A stretch of DNA of 64,000 nucleotides from Alistipes sp. Marseille-P5061 (lineage in GTDB: Bacteria; Bacteroidota; Bacteroidia; Bacteroidales; Rikenellaceae). Below, one piece after another: positions 62,652-64,000 of the stretch (positions are counted from its first letter, which is position 1; every line of letters begins with the position of its first letter). Location of the stretch: contig NZ_LT985750.1 of assembly GCF_900290115.1 (NCBI RefSeq), forward strand, positions 450,750 to 514,749, in the 5' to 3' direction. The position numbers and the translations under genes are program-made. Below the pieces are notes generated by a model. The model saw only the letters and a program-made list of their open reading frames with translations. It was not told where the DNA came from and did not search any database.

Positions 62652-63023
62652 TCAGAAGGGGAGGTCATCCACTTCGGATGCCGGGGTCGAGGCGTAGGAG
62701 GGCTCTTTGGCAATCGGCGGCATGTCGGGCATGGGCGGCATCTCGGGTGCCTGCGCAGCCTTGGGCTGAATCCGCCAGGCGCGCACGTCGGTATACCAGC
62801 GGCCGTTGTATTCGCGCGACTCGATGTTTACCGAGACCGTGTAGGCGGCACCCTCGCGGAGCTTGGCCACCTCATCGGGCTTGTTGAAAAAGGTTACGCA
62901 GATTTTGCGCGTAAAGGAGCCTTCGTTGGCGTCGAAGACCACATCCTGACGCTGCCACTCGCCGCGTGCGGAGGTGCCCTTGGTCACGGGCATTATTTTG
63001 TAGACCGTTCCTTCGAATTCCAT
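62652..63023 (-). CDS. DUF3127 protein with SSB-like acidic tail
   Basis: 123 residues from ATG 63023 (MEFEGTVYKIMPVTKGTSARGEWQRQD). DUF3127 OB-fold-like protein, common in Bacteroidetes, of unknown function. The last residues are ASEVDDLPF, which resembles the acidic-aromatic tip by which SSB recruits replication and repair partners (DDIPF in E. coli), and a Pro/Met-rich linker precedes it. The single-stranded DNA link is inference. The in-frame extension to 63230 covers the promoter and is rejected. Monocistronic. Confidence 0.85.
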   Translation of the reverse strand: MEFEGTVYKIMPVTKGTSARGEWQRQDVVFDANEGSFTRKICVTFFNKPDEVAKLREGAAYTVSVNIESREYNGRWYTDVRAWRIQPKAAQAPEMPPMPDMPPIAKEPSYASTPASEVDDLPF

Positions 63024-63050
63024 GGTTGGGGTTTGTTTTTTAGTGTGATG

Positions 63051-63081
63051 CAAAGATAGTGTAAAGTCGGGGCAAAAAAAA
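63051..63081 (-). promoter_or_regulatory. Promoter of the DUF3127 gene
   Basis: TTTT (63081-63078), 19 bases, TATCTTTG (63058-63051). Confidence 0.6.
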
Positions 63082-63220
63082 GCCCGCACTTCACTTTTTT
63101 CCGCCGCTTGCATCGCCGCAGGGCCGGGCCGGTTGAGGTGGGTCTCTGGTGGGGACGTGGCGGCGTCTGCGGTGGGTGCGGAGCCTTTGGGTGAGCCGTA
63201 CGGTCCGGATGCGGGCGGGG

Positions 63221-63258
63221 GTGAAGACAAAGACAGCCGGAATCGTGTGATTCCGGCT
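63221..63258 (-). terminator. Terminator downstream of the CAU tRNA
   Basis: A perfect 10-bp stem, AGCCGGAATC (63235-63244) with GATTCCGGCT (63249-63258), loop GTGT; TCTTTGTCTT follows on the minus strand. Confidence 0.7.
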
Positions 63259-63266
63259 GCCGGCGG

Positions 63267-63340
63267 TGGACCCAGAGGGGCATGATCCCACGACCTTCGG
63301 ATTATGAGTCCGCTGCTCTAACCGACTGAGCTATGGGTCC
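63267..63340 (-). tRNA. tRNA with CAU anticodon (Ile2 or elongator Met)
   Basis: 74 nt with discriminator A73; the CCA end is not encoded (CCG follows). Full 7-bp acceptor stem (GGACCCA/TGGGTCC), D arm GCTC/GAGC, anticodon loop CTCATAA with CAU at 34-36. C4-G69 and C5-G68 match the pairs by which TilS recognises E. coli tRNA-Ile2, so lysidine-modified Ile2 is favoured over elongator Met, without certainty. Irregularities: G27-A43 and T50-T64 mismatches, and a T loop ATCATGC in which the usual T54 and A58 are exchanged. Confidence 0.88.
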
Positions 63341-63354
63341 TCGGTTTGCGGGGA

Positions 63355-63385
63355 CAAAGATAGGAAAAATTTTCCCGAATTCCAA
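63355..63385 (-). promoter_or_regulatory. tRNA promoter
   Basis: TTGG (63385-63382), 19 bases, TATCTTTG (63362-63355), about 15 bases before the tRNA 5' end. Confidence 0.65.
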
Positions 63386-63578
63386 TGCGGCGGCGGCAAA
63401 GTCTCCTTAGGGAGGGGCTGTAAGCCGGCTGCACGGGGTGCGCGTTCCGGTTCCGCGCGGGGCGGCGCCCGGATTTCTGGCTGCGCCCTCCCCGGGCGCA
63501 GGAGCCCCGGACGGAGGGGTTTTTGTCGTTGGAAAGGGCTGTGGCGGAGGAAAAATCGTCGTTTTTTTCGGGCCGGGT
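63363..63578. other. Gene-free gap upstream of the L31 gene
   Basis: Between the divergent tRNA and L31 promoters. GC-rich for most of its length, then AT-rich. No gene, hairpin or repeat supported. Confidence 0.4.
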
Positions 63579-63609
63579 GTTGGATGTTGCGAATTAATTT
63601 GTACCTTTG
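63579..63609 (+). promoter_or_regulatory. Promoter of the L31 gene
   Basis: GTTG (63579-63582), 19 bases, TACCTTTG (63602-63609). Confidence 0.68.
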
Positions 63610-63648
63610 TCGCGCTTAAGCTAATTGTTTAATACAAAAACAACGACA

Positions 63649-63918
63649 ATGAAAAAGGGTATTCATCCGGAGAATTATCGTTTAGTGGCCTTCAAGGACA
63701 TGTCCAACGACCACGTGTTTTTGTGTCGGTCCGCCGTTTCGACAAAAGAGACCATCGAGGTGAACGGCGAAACCTATCCCGTGTATAAGATGGAAATTTC
63801 CAACACGTCGCACCCGTTCTACACCGGTAAGATGAAGTTGGTTGACACCGCTGGTCGCGTCGATAAGTTTATGAGCCGCTACGCAAAACGCTACGATAAG
63901 AAGAACGCCAACAAGTAG
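63649..63918 (+). CDS. rpmE2: 50S ribosomal protein L31, type B
   Basis: 89 residues from ATG 63649 (MKKGIHPENYRLVAFKDMSND). Type B L31, without the four-cysteine zinc site of type A (one Cys only, in FLCRS). The SHPFYTGKMKLVDTAGRVDKF stretch is diagnostic. Type B paralogues are often zinc-regulated in other bacteria, but in Bacteroidetes this can be the only copy. Monocistronic with own terminator. Confidence 0.95.
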   Translation: MKKGIHPENYRLVAFKDMSNDHVFLCRSAVSTKETIEVNGETYPVYKMEISNTSHPFYTGKMKLVDTAGRVDKFMSRYAKRYDKKNANK

Positions 63919-63937
63919 TGCTTGTCCGACGTCCACG

Positions 63938-63971
63938 AAAAACCGCACTCCCTTCTGGGGGTGCGGTTTTT
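63938..63971 (+). terminator. L31 terminator
   Basis: AAAAACCGCAC (63938-63948) pairs with GTGCGGTTTTT (63961-63971), extended by CTCCC with GGGGG. Confidence 0.87.
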
Positions 63972-64000
63972 CGTGCTTCAGACGTCGCGGCGGGGTGCAC

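Overview
The window is a chromosomal stretch of a GC-rich member of the Bacteroidales, most likely Alistipes (family Rikenellaceae). Seen directly: many gene starts are preceded by TAnnTTTG boxes, several with a TTTG-like box 19-20 bases upstream, which is the Bacteroidetes promoter form. Shine-Dalgarno sequences are nearly absent, a BACON-domain lipoprotein is present, and the rpmB-rpmG-DUF4295 gene trio typical of the phylum is intact. The genus is inferred from the high GC content combined with these traits. I see no insertion sequence, prophage, CRISPR array or integron; this is core genome with some accessory lipoproteins.

Layout. 1-4406: minus-strand operon of two calcineurin-like phosphoesterases and a BACON lipoprotein, from a textbook promoter. 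4756-10102: minus strand dnaX, tyrS, folB and a sodium-dependent symporter. 10402-13712: plus strand exported hydroxyisourate hydrolase and clpB. 13875-16399: minus DUF4837 lipoprotein and cardiolipin synthase, divergent from a polysaccharide deacetylase. 17397-20261: two lipoproteins flanking efp. 20686-23059: gpsA-pgi, divergent from the cell-shape operon mreB-mreC-mreD-PBP2-rodA (23208-29046), which runs on into a Ca2+-type P-ATPase and a PAP2 phosphatase. 33175-38558: DUF4840-like lipoprotein, gdhA and a large receiver/ATP-grasp protein. 38720-44227: acyltransferase-like protein, gcvT, an HD protein, and a split ThrE exporter with a third membrane protein. 44488-49618: rny, 6S RNA, zapA, a coiled-coil protein, rimO and ftsY. 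49747-53402: Pro-rich lipid-unrelated exported protein and a two-gene trypsin-like protease/YbjN-like operon. 53499-57691: ribosomal genes rpmB, rpmG and DUF4295, then cinA, pyrD and pdxB. 57742-63918: agmatinase family, nhaA, two FKBP lipoproteins, a DUF3127 protein, a CAU tRNA and L31.

The genes join in recognisable modules: rod-shape and elongation (mre, PBP2, rodA), cell division (zapA and its coiled-coil partner), translation (efp, tyrS, rimO, ribosomal proteins, tRNA), replication (dnaX), protein targeting (ftsY) and envelope folding (FKBPs). The items most worth a second look are: an A10 run in dnaX whose slippage in either direction meets a stop at once; a 6S RNA next to zapA; an operon in which a protease and its neighbour appear to share a YbjN-like domain; a receiver-ATP-grasp protein lacking the rest of a PEP synthase; three 10-bp tandem repeats upstream of clpB; a CAU tRNA with an exchanged T-loop pair; and a PyrD with cysteine at the catalytic position. 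Gaps between genes often hold short-period degenerate tandem repeats.
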